DNA of 64,000 nucleotides from NCBI RefSeq assembly GCF_042660705.1, contig NZ_JBHSUQ010000001.1. One strand, 5' to 3'. Both the position numbers and the translations under genes were made by a program. Source of the DNA: Undibacterium_A arcticum. Lineage in GTDB: Bacteria > Pseudomonadota > Gammaproteobacteria > Burkholderiales > Burkholderiaceae_D. Below are positions 19,003 to 28,333 of this stretch, piece by piece. The notes beneath the pieces are model-generated. The model was not told the DNA's origin and made no database searches. It saw only the letters and a list, made by a program, of their open reading frames with translations. Position 1 is the first letter of the stretch. Each line of letters begins with the position of its first letter.

Positions 19003-20146
19003 TTACTTGAACAGCAGGCGCACCGAATCCCAGGCGCGGCCGAAGATGCTGGCCTGGTTGACTTGCTCCAGCGCGACTACCGGCAATTCCATCTGGACCT
19101 TGCCGTCGAGCATCATCTTCACGCTTCCCACCTTGCTGCCCGCCGCAATCGGCGCCACCAGCGGGTCCTTGCGTTCCAGCACCGGCTTCAGTTTGCGCGA
19201 CGCCTTTCGGCAGGGTCACAAAGGTATCGCGGTTGAAACCGATCTTGATCTGGTTCTGGCTACCTTTCCAGACCTGCGGCGTATCGATCGCCTGCCCCTT
19301 GGCGTACAGCTTGACGGTGTCGAAATTCTGGAAGCCCCAGTTCAGCAGCTTCTGGCTTTCCTGCGCCCGCATCTGGTCCGACGTGGCGCCCAGCAACACC
19401 GAGACCAGGCGCCGGTCACCCGAGCCGTTGGGGCGTTTGGCCGAGGCGATCATGCTGTAGCCGCCAGCTTCGGTATGGCCGGTTTTCATGCCGTCGACGG
19501 TCGGATCGCTCCACAGCAACCGGTTGCGGTTCGGTTGCTTGATCTTGTTGTAAGTAAAGCTCTTGACCGAGTCGATCTTGTAAAACTCGGGATAGTCGAG
19601 GATCACGCGCGAGGCCAGCGTCGCCAGATCCTGCGCGGTCGAGTAATTGTCCGGGCTCGGCAAGCCATGCGGGTTGGCGAAATGGGTCGATTTCATGCCC
19701 ATCCGTTCGGCTTCCTTGTTCATCAGCACGACAAACGCAGCTTCGTCGCCGGCCACCGCTTCGGCCAGCGCGACCGCCGCATCATTGCCCGATTGCACCA
19801 TCAAACCGTACAGCAGATCGTTGACCGACACCGGCGTGGCCGGATCGATGAACATCTTGGAACTGCTCGGATCGACTTTCCAGGCCCGCACCGAGACGCT
19901 GACTTTCTGGTCCAGGCTGATTTTCTTATCCTTGAGCGCCTCGAACACCACATACGCGGTCATCACCTTGGTCAGCGATGCCGGCTCGATGCGGCCGTTC
20001 GGCTCTTGCGACGCGATCACCTGACCGCTGGTGGCATCGAGCAACAGCCACGACTTGCCGGCGATGTTCGGCGATGGCAGGGTTTGGGCCATCGCGGCCG
20101 ACAAGGACAGAACGCTGGCGGCGACAGCCGCGAATATTTTTTTCAT
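19003..20146 (-). pseudogene. D-alanyl-D-alanine carboxypeptidase (PBP5/6, DacA/DacC-like), frameshifted near the C-terminus
   Basis: The N-terminal ~313 residues (from MKKIFAAVAASVLS at 20146, signal peptide ending AMA) are intact. The penicillin-binding motifs are SLTK, SGND and KTGHTEAGG. At about 19204-19207 the frame changes; the other frame continues SRKLKPVLERKDPLVAP and ends RAWDSVRLLFK at 19003, the expected PBP5 C-terminal domain and amphipathic anchor helix. One base less, or two more, at this point gives a normal ~380-residue protein. It trims peptidoglycan pentapeptides in the periplasm. As a broadly conserved gene, an error in the sequence is a serious alternative to real inactivation. 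Confidence 0.88.
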
Positions 20147-20259
20147 GGAATGAATTAGCAAGGCAATGGAAAACGGATGAGTCCCGACACAGCGGGACAA
20201 TATGGTTGGTACGGATGGCAAATTATAGCGTTACGACTCCTGAAATAATTGTCAGCTTG

Positions 20260-20894
20260 TCATCGGCGCCACATTTCGACTACGAAATTCTTGATATGTT
20301 GCAATTTCCGGTGAAAAAAATGATCGGCGCCCGGAATCACGATGACCGGCAGGTCTTGCGGACGCGCCCAGTCCAGTACGGCCGCCAGCGGAATCGTGTC
20401 GTCCAGTTCGCCATGGATCAGGATGGTGTTGGCCGGCACCGGCGGCATGGCCCACTTGCCGGCGGCACAGCCGACCAGCACCAGCCGTTCCGCCGGAGTC
20501 TGTTGCGCGATCAGGCGCTGCTGCAATTGCGCCTGCACGAAGGTGCCGAACGAAAATCCGGCCAGTGCCACCGGCAGCGCCGGATAGCGCTGCTGCATAT
20601 GGGCCAGCAACGCGGCCATGTCATCGGTTTCGCCGACGCCATGGTCATGGCTGCCGGTGGACGCGCCGACGCCACGGAAATTCATCCGTGCCGTCGCGTA
20701 ACCGAGAGTGACGAAGCTGCGTGCCAGCGTCTGCGCGATCTTGTTGTTCATCGTGCCGCCATACAGCGGATGCGGATGCGCGACCAGTGCGATGCCGCGC
20801 GGCGTTGCGAATTGTTCGGCGTCGGGAAGGTCGAGCGCGCATTCGATCTGACCTGCGGCGCCGGCGATAGAAAGGCTTGGGTATGGACGTTCAT
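20260..20894 (-). pseudogene. alpha/beta hydrolase (YqgA/dienelactone hydrolase-like), frameshifted at codon ~7
   Basis: The main frame holds IALVAHPHPLYGGTMNNK, NFRGVGASTG, the nucleophile elbow LAGFSFGTF, the acid region GELDDTIPL and the His in GADHFFH, a complete small hydrolase of the type found beside ferredoxin and dacC genes in Burkholderiales. In that frame there is no good start. An ATG at 20894 (MNVHTQ) in another frame becomes continuous with SLSIAGAAGQIECALDL if one base is added near 20876, giving ~211 residues. Function: probably esterase or thioesterase-like, substrate unknown. Confidence 0.72.
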
Positions 20895-20931
20895 GCTGAT
20901 TATTTGTTCTACTGGGGGCAGGTGGCTGGTG

Positions 20932-21249
20932 TCAGATCTTCAGGCGCTCGACGACGTTGCCGCCGATCAGGTGGCTGTCGATGATCTCGTCGATGTCTTC
21001 ATTGTCGACATAGGTGTACCAGGTGCCTTGCGGGTAAACCACCATCACCGGCCCTTCGTCGCAGCGGTCGAGACAGCCAGACTGGTTGATGCGCACCTTG
21101 CCCGGGCCGTTCAGATTCAGCTGCTTGATGCGCTGCTTGGCGTGCTGCTGCGCCGCCTGGGCGCCGCGCGCGGCACAACATGGCCTGCCATCTTCGCGCC
21201 GGTTCATGCAAATGAAAACGTGGTGTTCGTAATACGGGGTATCGCTCAT
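20932..21249 (-). CDS. 2Fe-2S ferredoxin, thioredoxin-like (Shethna type)
   Basis: 105 residues. Four cluster-ligand Cys occur in the pattern CMNRREDGRPCC and SGCLDRCDEGP, typical of the thioredoxin-like 2Fe-2S ferredoxins, followed by VVYPQGTWY. The start MSDTPYYEHHVFICMN at 21249 is where the family begins. It lies just upstream of the hydrolase gene on the same strand. Electron partner unknown. Confidence 0.9.
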   Translation of the reverse strand: MSDTPYYEHHVFICMNRREDGRPCCAARGAQAAQQHAKQRIKQLNLNGPGKVRINQSGCLDRCDEGPVMVVYPQGTWYTYVDNEDIDEIIDSHLIGGNVVERLKI

Positions 21250-21298
21250 AGGGTTGCCTGAATGGGGTGGATAGCTTGCCGCCGGTAGCGGCGAAGTA

Positions 21299-22462
21299 TC
21301 AATGATACCGCGCGCCCGGCTTTGCTTCAGCAGAACGCCGGAACAGAAACCACAACGCGGAGAAGGGCCACAGCAGCGACAGAAATTGCGCGGCGCCATT
21401 GAAATTGAGAAATTTCCCCTGCACCCAGGTTTGCAGGGTCGCGATGAAATAGGGGTTGGCCGGAATCGCGTTCAGTACCGCCAGGGAGATTAGCAGCGTG
21501 ACGATGGCGAGCCGGCGTTGCGCGTACGGCCGCGTGAACAATAGCCCGGCCAGCATCAGCGCGCCGATCAGGATGCCGCCGAAGGCCGCCGGCGTCAGCC
21601 AGACGAAGGCATTGTCGGGCGCGAACAACAGCGCGCAGGCCAGCGATTTGACCGTCAGCGCTGCCACCAGCACCAGCAGCGCCAGCGGCAGCTTCGGCGC
21701 CTCGCGGTTCAGCAGCGACAGCAAGGTCAGCACCGCACCGGTCAGCCCGCAGGCGGTGATGATGGTTTCCGATAGCCAGTATTGTTCGACCGTCAGTTCG
21801 GCGCCGTGCCGCAGCAGGTCGCCGAGGTCGATCGGCATCGACAGCCAGCTCGATAGCCAGTCCGACAGGATCGGCAGCAGCTGGCCGTGGCCGAACAGAA
21901 AGGCCTGCGGATAAATCTGCGCCAGCGGCCACAGCGCGATCACGATCAGGCCGCGGCTGGCTTCCGGTGCAAACCAGCGCTGGCGCAACAGGCGCAGGCG
22001 GCCGCGTTGCAGCAGCGGTGGCGTCAGCAGCAGCCCCAGCAGCGCGCCGATGCAGGCGCCGGTGGCATTGGTATAGAAATCGACATTCGACGAGACCCGG
22101 TTCGGCAGAAAGGTTTGCACCGCCTCCATGCCGCCGGACACCAGCACACCGGCCAGACTGGCCAGCAGCCAAGCCGCCGCGCCACGCAGCAACGGATACA
22201 GCGCCAGTACCGCCAGTGCGCCGAACGGGACATAACCGACCACATTGGTCCAGACATCGAACAGCGTCCAGTAACGCGGAAAAGGCGCGGTCAGGAAGGC
22301 GAACGGTGACACGCCGATGTCTTGCCAGCCGGTGAACGGATACCAGCTGGCATAGACGATCAGCAGCAGATACGCCATCAGCGCCGCGCGGGCAAAGGGC
22401 GATGCAGATGGGGATGTTGGCGGCGGTGCGGCTGCGATCATTGATTTTGTTATTGATTCCAT
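21299..22462 (-). CDS. VanZ-family integral membrane protein
   Basis: 387 residues with about 10 transmembrane segments. The N-terminal half has the VanZ-like pattern: YASWYPFTGW, FDVWTNVVGYVPFGAL, GGMEAVQTFLPNRVSSNVD and a NATGACIGALLG helix. The C-terminal ~200 residues are additional hydrophobic helices. Function is undefined in these genomes; VanZ of enterococci affects teicoplanin sensitivity. Upstream sits a REP-type hairpin pair. Confidence 0.85.
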   Translation of the reverse strand: MESITKSMIAAAPPPTSPSASPFARAALMAYLLLIVYASWYPFTGWQDIGVSPFAFLTAPFPRYWTLFDVWTNVVGYVPFGALAVLALYPLLRGAAAWLLASLAGVLVSGGMEAVQTFLPNRVSSNVDFYTNATGACIGALLGLLLTPPLLQRGRLRLLRQRWFAPEASRGLIVIALWPLAQIYPQAFLFGHGQLLPILSDWLSSWLSMPIDLGDLLRHGAELTVEQYWLSETIITACGLTGAVLTLLSLLNREAPKLPLALLVLVAALTVKSLACALLFAPDNAFVWLTPAAFGGILIGALMLAGLLFTRPYAQRRLAIVTLLISLAVLNAIPANPYFIATLQTWVQGKFLNFNGAAQFLSLLWPFSALWFLFRRSAEAKPGARYH

Positions 22463-22489
22463 TCAGAACTTACGCAAACGAGAAAGAAA

Positions 22490-22551
22490 GTAGGATGGGT
22501 GCAACCCATCTTTCTCCCTTGAAGCGCAATGATGGGTTGCACCCATCCGAC
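22490..22551. repeat. REP/BIME pair, GTAGGATGGGTGC family, copy 1
   Basis: GTAGGATGGGTGCAACCCAT at 22490 is mirrored by GATGGGTTGCACCCATCC ending at 22551, 20 bp apart. Each half is itself a hairpin (GATGGGT/ACCCATC) next to a GTAG head, the layout of RAYT-linked REP sequences. A second copy with perfect 21-bp arms is at 49418-49478. Confidence 0.85.
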
Positions 22552-22617
22552 GAAATTGTGCATTTTGCGCAAGTCCCACAATGATGTATTTGATTATTTG
22601 CTGGATCCGTCATGCGA

Positions 22618-23256
22618 TCATTTTTGACCGACCGCAGCGTCGATCGGCAGGCCGGCCAGCCAGTCGATGATGTCGTCGATCAGCGCGTCGCTGGCAGCGG
22701 CCATCGCGGCAGCGCCGCCGGCGGCGTCGGCACTGGTCGCTGCAACCTGGCGGCTGAAGGTTTTCTGCGCCAGCAGGCTGCGGCCGCCGAGCAGTGACAC
22801 CCGCATCGCCAGTTGCGCGCTGCTGTGCATGCTGCTGTCAAAGTTCTGGATTATGTCGTCGGCCTCGATGCGTAGCACCGGCATATTGGTCGCACCATCG
22901 GCGGCGGCCAGCACCACGCCGCCGGCCTGGGCGATGCGTGCCTTCAGGCGCTGGCCGAACAGCTGCGCCGGCGCCATGCTCCAGCGGCTGCCGGCATAGG
23001 GCCTGGTCTGCTGCTGGTTGGCATAGCTCAGGCGATAAAACATCAGTGTGTTGTCGAGCCAGGCCGGGGCGTTGATGTCGGCGATGCTGAGCGGTGGTAG
23101 CTTGCGCGCAACCGTGGCATTCGCGGGCAAGGAGCCGAAGTCGTATTGTGTCGTCGGGTCCGCGCCTCGCGTGGCGCAACCGCTCAATGCGGCAATACCG
23201 ATCGCACCGCACAGCAAAGCGCACAGGATCAACCGGGGTTCGAGGTTTTTTGTCAT
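22618..23256 (-). CDS. ABC-type transport auxiliary lipoprotein (PqiC/MCE-associated)
   Basis: 212 residues. Lipobox region ALSGC (Cys at about residue 27) predicts an outer- or inner-membrane lipoprotein. The body matches the PqiC-like auxiliary component family (YDFGSLP start, PPLSIADINAPAWLDN, SRWSMAPAQLFGQRL). It is the last gene of the mlaE-mlaF-mlaD-lipoprotein operon and probably forms the outer-membrane end of the lipid transport bridge. Confidence 0.85.
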   Translation of the reverse strand: MTKNLEPRLILCALLCGAIGIAALSGCATRGADPTTQYDFGSLPANATVARKLPPLSIADINAPAWLDNTLMFYRLSYANQQQTRPYAGSRWSMAPAQLFGQRLKARIAQAGGVVLAAADGATNMPVLRIEADDIIQNFDSSMHSSAQLAMRVSLLGGRSLLAQKTFSRQVAATSADAAGGAAAMAAASDALIDDIIDWLAGLPIDAAVGQK

Positions 23257-23292
23257 GGGTCGTCTTTCTGCGTGAACCAGTGAAAAGGTGGT

Positions 23293-24222
23293 CTACCGTG
23301 GCGCCGGCGCACTGAAGCCGGTCTCGCCGGGACCAGGTTGCGGCGCGGAGTTGCCGAACAGGATGCTTTGCGGATGCTGGTTGAAGCTGTCCACGGTGCG
23401 GTTCAGCGTGCGCACCGTGCTGCGCGCCTCGTTGGCCAGCAGATTAATGCGCGGCAATGCATCGTTGTCGACACTGGCGGCCATCGCGCCGATCTGCGCG
23501 ATCGGTCCCTGCGGCGCCTGCAACGAGGTGGTCAGCGTGTTCAGATTCGCGCTCAAGGCGCTGACATCTTTCGACAGCGTGTTGAGCGACGCCAGCGACT
23601 GTTGTGCCTGCTTTGCGATGGCCGGCAGTTGGGTTAGCGTCGGCTGCAATTGCTTGGGGATCGCTTCGATTTCGTTGGCGGCGCGGCTGACATCGGTGAA
23701 GGCCGTCAGCATGGTTTTCTGGTTGCCCGCCTCCAGCAGCGTGTTGAAGCGCTTGGTCAGCTCCTCGGTCTGTTGCAGAATTTGCAAACCCTTGCTCTGC
23801 AGGTTGTCGAGCAGGCTCGGGCGCATTTCAATTCGGGCGATCCGGTTCTTGTTGCTGACGACCCGCTCCTGCCCGATGCCGTCGTCGTCGAGCTGGATGT
23901 ATGCGATGCCGGTCACGCCTTGATATCCGAGCGTGCCGTAGGTCGAGAACGTGATCGGCGTATCCGGCTTGACGCTGATGTGTACCAGAATTTGTCCCGG
24001 CACTTGCGGATCGAACGCGATCTCGTCGACCTTGCCGACATCCAGTCCGCGGTAACGTACCGCTGCCTGCGGATTGAGTCCCGGTACCGACAGCTTGGTC
24101 GCCATCTCGTACGGTACCCGTACTTCGCGGTCGCGGTTCAGCCACAGGCCGATCAGCACCACGGCGGTCAGCAGCGCCAGCGTAAAAATGCCCGCCATCA
24201 GTGCATGTGCCTTATTTTCCAT
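23293..24222 (-). CDS. MCE-domain protein (MlaD/PqiB-like)
   Basis: 309 residues. One N-terminal transmembrane helix (about 9-27) is followed by a single MCE domain (VPYEMATKLSVPGLNPQA, YRGLDVGKVDEIAFD, GYQGVTGIAYIQL) and a long coiled-coil region (residues ~150-280) without the multiple MCE domains of PqiB. MCE hexamers form channels that carry phospholipids across the periplasm. Its start codon lies in a 13-bp tandem repeat. Confidence 0.9.
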   Translation of the reverse strand: MENKAHALMAGIFTLALLTAVVLIGLWLNRDREVRVPYEMATKLSVPGLNPQAAVRYRGLDVGKVDEIAFDPQVPGQILVHISVKPDTPITFSTYGTLGYQGVTGIAYIQLDDDGIGQERVVSNKNRIARIEMRPSLLDNLQSKGLQILQQTEELTKRFNTLLEAGNQKTMLTAFTDVSRAANEIEAIPKQLQPTLTQLPAIAKQAQQSLASLNTLSKDVSALSANLNTLTTSLQAPQGPIAQIGAMAASVDNDALPRINLLANEARSTVRTLNRTVDSFNQHPQSILFGNSAPQPGPGETGFSAPAPR

Positions 24223-24249
24223 GATTCGTTTCCATTATTCGTTTCCATC
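24217..24249 (-). repeat. 13-bp tandem repeat over the mlaD-like start codon
   Basis: On the minus strand ATGGAA occurs three times at exact 13-bp spacing (24217-24222, 24230-24235, 24243-24248 on the plus strand), two units being nearly identical (GATGGAAACGAAT, AATGGAAACGAAT). The gene starts at the third ATGGAA. Confidence 0.75.
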
Positions 24250-24299
24250 GTGCGCTTGAATGGTGCGCTTTCCTGGTGGCGGCGCCACCGCACGGCCCC

Positions 24300-25118
24300 T
24301 CATGCTGTGCCGTGCTGGCCGGCGTCGGCCGCTGCCTCTTGGCGGAACCCTTCCAGCGCGCGCCGCCCGCGCGGACCGAGGAAGAACTCGCGGATAAATG
24401 GATGGTCGACCGCGACGATCTGCTGCGGCGTGCCGAATGCGGCGACGTGCTTGTCGGCCAGCACCGCGATCCTGGTCGACAGCGCAAAAACCGTATCCAG
24501 ATCGTGTGTCACCATCAGTACCGTCAATCGCATCTCCTGATGCAGCGTGCGGATCAGCTCGACAAAACTGTCCGACAGGTTGGGATCGAGGCCGGCGGTC
24601 GGTTCGTCCAGAAACAGCAATTCCGGCTCGAGGGCCAGCGCGCGCGCCAGTGCCACCCGTTTCACCATGCCGCCGGACAAGTCGGCCGGCATCTTGGTCG
24701 CGTCCTGCGGCGTCAGGCCGACCATCTGCAACTTCAGCAACACTGCGTCTCGGATCAGATCCTCCGGCAATGTGCGCAATTCGCGCATCGGCTGTGCCAC
24801 GTTGTCGAGTACCGTCAGCGCGGAAAACAGTGCGCCATGCTGGAACAACATGCCCCAGCGGTTGCGCAGTTGCTGCACCCGTGCGCCGTCGGCCTGGTGG
24901 ATGTTTTCGCCGAACACCTGCACCTTGCCGCGCGTCGGCGTTTCCAGCCCCAGCATCTGCCGCAACAACGTGGTCTTGCCGGAGCCGGAGCCGCCGACCA
25001 GCGACACGATCTCGCCGGTGCGCACCGCCAGATCGAGATCCTGATGTACCACGACCTGGCCGAACTGGGACCACAGTCCTTCGATCTGGATCAGCGGCGG
25101 CGGTGACGGGTTCTGCAT
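24300..25118 (-). CDS. MlaF-like ABC transporter ATP-binding protein
   Basis: 272 residues. Walker A GGSGSGKT (about 42-49), Q-loop LFQHGALFS, signature LSGGMVKRVALARAL, Walker B LLFLDEPTAGLDP and switch MVTHDL are intact; LSGGM and the FQxGALFS motif are typical of MlaF/Mkl ATPases. The start at 25118 is 2 bp after the permease stop. It powers the MCE lipid transporter encoded by the flanking genes. Confidence 0.93.
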   Translation of the reverse strand: MQNPSPPPLIQIEGLWSQFGQVVVHQDLDLAVRTGEIVSLVGGSGSGKTTLLRQMLGLETPTRGKVQVFGENIHQADGARVQQLRNRWGMLFQHGALFSALTVLDNVAQPMRELRTLPEDLIRDAVLLKLQMVGLTPQDATKMPADLSGGMVKRVALARALALEPELLFLDEPTAGLDPNLSDSFVELIRTLHQEMRLTVLMVTHDLDTVFALSTRIAVLADKHVAAFGTPQQIVAVDHPFIREFFLGPRGRRALEGFRQEAAADAGQHGTA

Positions 25119-25120
25119 CG

Positions 25121-26248
25121 TTAAGAATACCCGACGCCGTTGAACACGATCGCGAACACCGCATCGGCCAGGATCACGATCGTAATCGCAGTCACCACCG
25201 AGGTGGTCGTGCCTTGGCCGAGGCTCTCGGTATTGGCCTTGATGCGCAGCCCGCAATGGCAGGCGACCAGCGCAATCAGGCTGCCGAACACGACACCCTT
25301 GGCCAGGCCGATCCAGTAATTGGCCAGCGGCACCGCATCCGGCAGCGACTGGATAAAATAACTGGTCGACAAGCCCAGTTCCAGCTTGGCGGCTGCCATG
25401 CCGCCGATCAAGGCCAGCGCATCGGTCCAGACTACCAGCAGCGGCATCGTCACTGCCAGCGCCAGCACTTTCGGCATGATCAGCCGAAAGCCGTGCGGCA
25501 TTCCCATCACCAGCATCGCGTCGAGCTCTTCATTCACGCGCATCACCCCCAGCTGCGCGGTGATCGACGAGCCGGACCGGCCGGCGACCAGGATCGCCGC
25601 CAGCAGCGGACCGAGCTCGCGAATGATGCTCATGCCCAGAATATTGACCAGGTAAATATCGCCGCCGAAAGTATGCAATTGCTGCGCCGATAAATACGAC
25701 AGCACCACGCCAATCAGAAACCCGACGATTGCGGTGATGCCGAGCGCCTGATATCCGGTGTGAAAAATATTCGCCGAAATTTCCTTCCACGGCCCGCGTC
25801 GCGGTTGCCCAATAAATTGGGCGATGTCGAGCACCAGCTGGCCGATCAGGCCGATGAATCCGAATAAATGGTCCTGCAATACTTGCCGTTGGCGCTGAAA
25901 TTCCGCCAGCAATGAGACCGGCGGTCGCGTACTGTCCGGCATCGTCAGTGCACCAGCCTGATCCAGTCGATTGAAGATTTCTGCATGCGCCGGCGCCAGC
26001 ACCAGTTGCCGCGGCCGCGCCTTGCCCCAGGCGTTCCAGAAAAACTGGGCGCCGATATGGTCGAGCGCTGCCACCTGAGATAAATCCCAGCGCGCCGCCG
26101 CGGCATCGGGCACCGCCTTCAGGCTCGCCGTGATCGTTTTGGCACGGTCGCCGCGCGTCAAGGCATGCGCCTGCCACGCGCCGCTGGCCAGGACGGTCGA
26201 TCCGTCATGCACCTCCAGCGCGGGGAAACGGGATTCTTGATCGGACAT
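25121..26248 (-). CDS. MlaE-like ABC permease with N-terminal STAS-like domain
   Basis: 375 residues. Residues ~1-110 are a soluble STAS/MlaB-like region (TASLKAV, DLSQVAALDHIGAQFFWNAW). The rest is the five-helix MlaE permease with FMAMAVG-equivalent core QALGITAIVGFLIGVVLSY, GPLLAAILVAGRSGSS and EELDAMLVMGMPHG. In E. coli MlaB and MlaE are separate; here they are one chain, so ATPase regulation by the STAS part is built into the permease. First gene of the operon; 285 bp separate it from the divergent birA. Confidence 0.92.
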   Translation of the reverse strand: MSDQESRFPALEVHDGSTVLASGAWQAHALTRGDRAKTITASLKAVPDAAAARWDLSQVAALDHIGAQFFWNAWGKARPRQLVLAPAHAEIFNRLDQAGALTMPDSTRPPVSLLAEFQRQRQVLQDHLFGFIGLIGQLVLDIAQFIGQPRRGPWKEISANIFHTGYQALGITAIVGFLIGVVLSYLSAQQLHTFGGDIYLVNILGMSIIRELGPLLAAILVAGRSGSSITAQLGVMRVNEELDAMLVMGMPHGFRLIMPKVLALAVTMPLLVVWTDALALIGGMAAAKLELGLSTSYFIQSLPDAVPLANYWIGLAKGVVFGSLIALVACHCGLRIKANTESLGQGTTTSVVTAITIVILADAVFAIVFNGVGYS

Positions 26249-26335
26249 GGGCGTATAAGGGAGAAGATTCCGGAGTGTTGGGTAGCCGCAGCATTGTTAT
26301 GCTGCTATCGAATCCTGAATGTACCCTATTTCCCG

Positions 26336-26510
26336 GAGTCTGTCGGCGTTACGGAATCGAAGCGAAAATGGTGCTGAACGAGGACAGATTTTGCCGGATT
26401 GGCGGCGTCAACAGCGTGCAATTGGCCAAAAAGCCGGTGACACTGGACCGTTCAGAGAGTTTTTAGCAGCCGATTCTCCGGGGGCGCCGAGCCGTAACGC
26501 CGACAGACTC
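26336..26510. mobile_element. 175-bp MITE-like element with perfect 19-bp terminal inverted repeats
   Basis: GAGTCTGTCGGCGTTACGG at 26336-26354 is exactly repeated in reverse complement at 26492-26510. The 137 bp between them hold no gene. The element fills most of the space between the divergent mlaE-like operon and birA. No obvious target-site duplication flanks it. Confidence 0.65.
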
Positions 26511-26533
26511 TTGGGCAAGATACATCCGCTACA

Positions 26534-27358
26534 ATGCGCGGCATGACACCTTCACTTTCTCCGCAGCGGATCGCCGCATTGTGCGATCCGGCCGCACGCA
26601 GTGTTGCGCTTGAAGTCGTGCCGGAAACCGGCTCGACCAATGCCGATCTGCTGGGGCGGCTGGACAGTTTGCAGGGGCCGCTGCTATTAGTTGCCGAGAA
26701 GCAAACCGCTGGCCGTGGCCGCGCCGGTCGCAGCTGGTTGTCTGCCCCTGGTGCGTCGCTGACGTTTTCATTGGCGTGGAAGTTCAACCGGCCGCTGCAG
26801 GCGTTGACCGGTTTGCCGCTGGCAGTGGGCGTCTCGATCGCACAGACATTGCAGCAGTTCGACGTCCGGGTGGCGCTGAAATGGCCGAACGATGTGATGA
26901 AGGACGGCAAGAAGGTGGCCGGCGTGCTGATTGAAAGCGCCGCCGTCGAGCGGCACGCGGATGGCCAGGATCCCGCGATCTGGGCCGTGATCGGAGTTGG
27001 ACTCAATCTGGCGATGCCCGACGCACTGGAAGCGCAGATCGGGCGGCCAGTAGCGGCCGCGACCTGGCTGGCGCAGCTCGATCGCAATATACTGATGGCG
27101 GCCCTGCTGAACGGCTTGACCGAGACGCTGCAGCAATTCGAACGCGACGGTTTTAAGGTCTTTGTGCCGCGCTGGAATGCGCTGCATGCGTATGCCGGAC
27201 AGGGGGTCGCGATTGTCGATCGTGGCGCGGTGTTGCATCAGGGGATAGCGCAGGGCGTCGACGCGATGGGGCGCTTGCTGCTCGATGGCAGCAACGGCCG
27301 GATTGCGGTGTTGGCCGGCGACGTATCGTTGCGCATTGATCGCGATCCGCTGTCATAG
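26534..27358 (+). CDS. birA: biotin--[acetyl-CoA-carboxylase] ligase
   Basis: 274 residues. GRGRAGR (60-66), KWPNDV (116-121) and KVAGVLIES (127-135) are the biotinyl-AMP and lysine-binding signatures, followed by a C-terminal SH3-like domain. The N-terminal DNA-binding domain of E. coli BirA is absent, so this form is a ligase only. A Met at residue 4 is an alternative start. It opens the birA-coaX-SPOR gene run. Confidence 0.95.
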   Translation: MRGMTPSLSPQRIAALCDPAARSVALEVVPETGSTNADLLGRLDSLQGPLLLVAEKQTAGRGRAGRSWLSAPGASLTFSLAWKFNRPLQALTGLPLAVGVSIAQTLQQFDVRVALKWPNDVMKDGKKVAGVLIESAAVERHADGQDPAIWAVIGVGLNLAMPDALEAQIGRPVAAATWLAQLDRNILMAALLNGLTETLQQFERDGFKVFVPRWNALHAYAGQGVAIVDRGAVLHQGIAQGVDAMGRLLLDGSNGRIAVLAGDVSLRIDRDPLS

Positions 27359-27428
27359 CGCCGCGCCGTAATTCCTGGCGTGATGCCGCGCAAGGGTAAG
27401 TAGGACTAAACGAGCGGAAGGGTTGCTG

Positions 27429-28217
27429 ATGTTGCTGCTGATCGATGTAGGAAATACCAAGGTCAAGTGGGCGCTGGCGCCGATCGCCGCGGCGGCGGGC
27501 GTTGCGCCGGGACGCTGGACTTCATCCGGCTCGGTCGCGCATGCGGATCTGGCATCGCTGGCCGAGACCTGGCAGGGCCAGGAGATTTCGCGCGTGCTGC
27601 TGTCGAACGTGGCCGGCAACGCGATGCGCAACAAGCTGGAAGAAATGCTGCGACACCTCAATCCGGCGCCGATCGCGGTCGAATGGTTCGCATCGCATGC
27701 GCAACTGGCCGGCGTGCGCAACGGCTACCGCAATCCAGCCCAGCTCGGCTGCGATCGCTTCGCGTCGCTGATCGGCGCCCATGCGCTGTTTCCGGATCAG
27801 CCGCTGATCGTGGCCACCTGTGGCACCGCGACCACGGTCGATGCACTCAGCGCCGACGGCATGTTCTTGGGCGGCATGATCCTGCCCGGACTCGGCCTGA
27901 TGGCATCCTCGCTGGCCAGGAACACGGCGCAATTGCCGCTGGTGGCGCAGGACATTGTGGTGGCGCAGACTTTTGCCGACAATACCGGCGGCGCTATCAT
28001 CAGCGGCTGCATCGCGGCCCAGGTCGGTGCGATCGAGCGCGCGGTTGCGACCCACAAGCGGCAGTCGGCCACCGCGTCGGCGGCGGCTCCGGTGCGTTGC
28101 GTCCTGTCGGGTGGCGCGGCAGTGTATGTCGCGCCGCATCTGTCGATCCCGCACCAGCTCGTTGACAATCTGGTGCTGACGGGCCTGCATACGGTCGCGA
28201 TGCACCATCAAACTTAG
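27429..28217 (+). CDS. coaX: type III pantothenate kinase
   Basis: 262 residues. DVGNTKVKW (6-14), the ATP phosphate loop GTATTVDAL (132-140) and GGMILPGLGLM match CoaX, the first enzyme of CoA synthesis. The ATG at 27429 is preferred to the in-frame TTG at 27423. It follows birA by 70 bp, the usual order in betaproteobacteria. Confidence 0.96.
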   Translation: MLLLIDVGNTKVKWALAPIAAAAGVAPGRWTSSGSVAHADLASLAETWQGQEISRVLLSNVAGNAMRNKLEEMLRHLNPAPIAVEWFASHAQLAGVRNGYRNPAQLGCDRFASLIGAHALFPDQPLIVATCGTATTVDALSADGMFLGGMILPGLGLMASSLARNTAQLPLVAQDIVVAQTFADNTGGAIISGCIAAQVGAIERAVATHKRQSATASAAAPVRCVLSGGAAVYVAPHLSIPHQLVDNLVLTGLHTVAMHHQT

Positions 28218-28333
28218 CATCTTGTGAACAGCGTGCCGTGGCGGATCGTCTTGGCTGAAGCACAGTGCCGCGTCCGTCATTGCGCTGTTCATCACAACCG
28301 CAACAGGAATTAACAGGAACCATCGGGATCCGC

